A stretch of DNA of 64,000 nt from G963664835 sp965220775. GTDB lineage: Bacteria > Chloroflexota > UBA6077 > FW602-bin22 > JBCLEL01. The first letter of the stretch is position 1, and every line of letters begins with the position of its first letter. Made by a program: the position numbers and the translations under genes. The notes below the pieces were generated by a model, which was not told the origin of the DNA, made no database searches, and saw only the letters and a list, made by a program, of their open reading frames with translations. Positions 62,941-64,000 of the stretch are shown here, piece after piece. Location: assembly GCA_965220775.1 (NCBI GenBank), contig OZ244845.1:1984001-2048000 (forward strand). The letters run 5' to 3'.

Positions 62941-63803
62941 CCTTCCAACCCACGTCCGGTTATCCTGATGAAGATGTCCTCCAAGCTAGCCTCTTCACTG
63001 TGGACAGTAACCACTTTCTCGCTGGCGAATAGCGCCTGAACGGCTCTTGCCGTCTCGGGCGCGTCCAGGGTTATTTCGCGCTCCTCGAGTTGTCCGCCTT
63101 CTCCTGTGATCTTGGCCCTGAGTGCTCGCTTGCCATACCGTTGCTTCAGGTTGTGTGGAGAATCTAGAGCGACGATCTTGCTCTGGTTCATGAATGCTAC
63201 GCGGTCCGACATCTTGTCGGCTTCTCTCATGTCATGTGTGGTCAGGAAGACCGTCGCTCCTAGCCGGCGTTCTTCGAGGATGATGTTGCGAATAGCCTCG
63301 GCAGATGTTGGATCTAGTCCGGCGGTAGGTTCGTCCAGAAACAATATCTTCGGTCGATTCACCATGGAGCGAGCCACCATGAGTCGTTGCTTCATTCCCT
63401 TTGAATAGTTCTCGACCCGATCCCTCTCCCTGCCCGACAGTCCAACTCTCCCCAACAATGCAACCGCATCGAAATGCCGAACACCAAACAAGCGTGCAAA
63501 CAACTCGAGGTTTTCGACGGCAGTCATTTGTTCATAGAGGTTGGTTGACTCGAAGCAGACTCCAATCTCGCTCTGGATTTCGCGGGCGTGATTTGAGACA
63601 TCTTTGCCGAGCAGCCTCGCCTGTCCGGCCTTCGGCTTTAGCTGGCCCGTCAGCATCTTGACCGTCGTTGTCTTGCCGGCGCCATTTGGGCCCAGAAAAC
63701 CCAGTATCTCACCTTGGTCTACAGCGAAACTGACGTCGTCTACCGCCAGGTTTTCACCGTACGAATAAGAAAGTCCTTCGGCAACTATCGCAGAGTTGGC
63801 CAT
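62937..63803 (-). CDS. ABC exporter ATP-binding protein
   Basis: A 288-residue CcmA/NatA-like ATPase: Walker A GPNGAGKTTTVK, signature YSKGMKQRLMVAR (KG variant), Walker B ILFLDEPTAGLD, switch LTTHDMREADK. The C-terminal extension of about 70 residues is typical of ABC-2 exporters. GAGGAG 5 bases before ATG. First gene of the operon with two permeases. Confidence 0.9.
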   Translation of the reverse strand: MANSAIVAEGLSYSYGENLAVDDVSFAVDQGEILGFLGPNGAGKTTTVKMLTGQLKPKAGQARLLGKDVSNHAREIQSEIGVCFESTNLYEQMTAVENLELFARLFGVRHFDAVALLGRVGLSGRERDRVENYSKGMKQRLMVARSMVNRPKILFLDEPTAGLDPTSAEAIRNIILEERRLGATVFLTTHDMREADKMSDRVAFMNQSKIVALDSPHNLKQRYGKRALRAKITGEGGQLEEREITLDAPETARAVQALFASEKVVTVHSEEASLEDIFIRITGRGLEG

Positions 63804-63929
63804 GCGGTCTCCTCATCTAGGCGCTGCCAGCCTTCCGGCGAATTCTCCGTCAACAAACCTTTTTTCACGCTCGGAGACAGAATACGCGAAATCCTGCTGG
63901 ACATTTCTGAATCGGCTTGTAGTAGTCCC

Positions 63930-64000
63930 TCACAACGCTCCGGCCTCGATCGCGGCGTTGCGGACCGTCTGCCACGCGGCGACCATCTGCTTCATGTCTC
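63930..64000 (-). CDS. C-terminal end of an unidentified gene (partial)
   Basis: Reading in from the right edge, the minus strand codes DMKQMVAAWQTVRNAAIEAG then AL and a TGA stop. The amphipathic helical tail looks like a real C-terminus, but it is too short to assign. It is followed by a gap of about 125 bases before the exporter operon. Confidence 0.45.
   Translation of the reverse strand, partial: DMKQMVAAWQTVRNAAIEAGAL

Overview
The window is a continuous stretch of bacterial chromosome of moderately high GC. It is densely coded, with short operons, frequent 4-base overlaps and an unusually large share of TTG starts. No rRNA or tRNA gene was found. The gene content (several enolase-superfamily enzymes, phytanoyl-CoA dioxygenase-like oxygenases, many short-chain and medium-chain dehydrogenases, two M20 peptidases, a Tm-1-like/TIM-barrel pair) resembles uncultured Chloroflexota of the Dehalococcoidia/SAR202 kind. 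That placement is inferred from gene content and is only moderately certain.

Layout, left to right. 0-5.6 kb: the end of a 2-hydroxyacid dehydrogenase, a D-amino-acid aminotransferase, and opposite it an operon of GNAT acyltransferase, N-acylamino-acid racemase/OSBS-like enolase, M20 deacylase and SDR, which matches the known N-succinyl route from D- to L-amino acids. 5.6-10.7 kb: a DUF815 AAA ATPase, a repeat-rich spacer, purE, isocitrate dehydrogenase and a hypothetical gene. 10.8-15.9 kb: a 61-bp tandem repeat, then a TPP riboswitch with terminator driving thiE-thiD-thiSG fusion-thiO-tenI. 16.4-18.2 kb: a compositionally distinct patch with a RelE-like toxin, a putative antitoxin and a proteasome-fold Ntn hydrolase, then a 40-residue membrane protein. 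18.4-25.9 kb: a tandem pair of medium-chain dehydrogenases (one without catalytic zinc ligands), a PhyH oxygenase, an SDR, a helix-hairpin-helix protein, manA and a mandelate racemase-like enzyme. 26.0-28.7 kb: an ABC-2 exporter (ATPase plus two permeases).

29-41.7 kb is the most unusual block. Three secreted lipoproteins, the largest about 1670 residues, are built from repeated trypsin-like plus PPC-like modules; four of the five protease units lack parts of the catalytic triad. They lie downstream of a heterodimeric ABC exporter on the same strand. 41.8-46.3 kb: a decayed enolase-superfamily copy, malate synthase, an HD phosphohydrolase and an IS110-family insertion with a possible bridge RNA. 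46.4-53.3 kb: a five-gene operon (M20 peptidase, FAD amine oxidase, MFS transporter, MtnA, and a class II aldolase fused to an SDR) that looks like a catabolic or DHAP-shunt-type salvage pathway. 54.3-60.7 kb: a six-gene operon (DegT aminotransferase, PhyH oxygenase, NodB-like deacetylase, Tm-1-like protein, PEP-hydrolase-like TIM barrel, formyltransferase) that may make or modify a small molecule or sugar. 60.8-63.8 kb: a second ABC-2 exporter operon, followed by the end of a further minus-strand gene.

Three spacers (about 7.2-7.7, 46.2-46.3 and 53.6-54.0 kb) share the same set of short dispersed repeats in different orders. The palindrome GCCGGC is very common in most genes but absent from the 16.3-18.3 kb patch and from the IS110 transposase, so it is a useful compositional marker.
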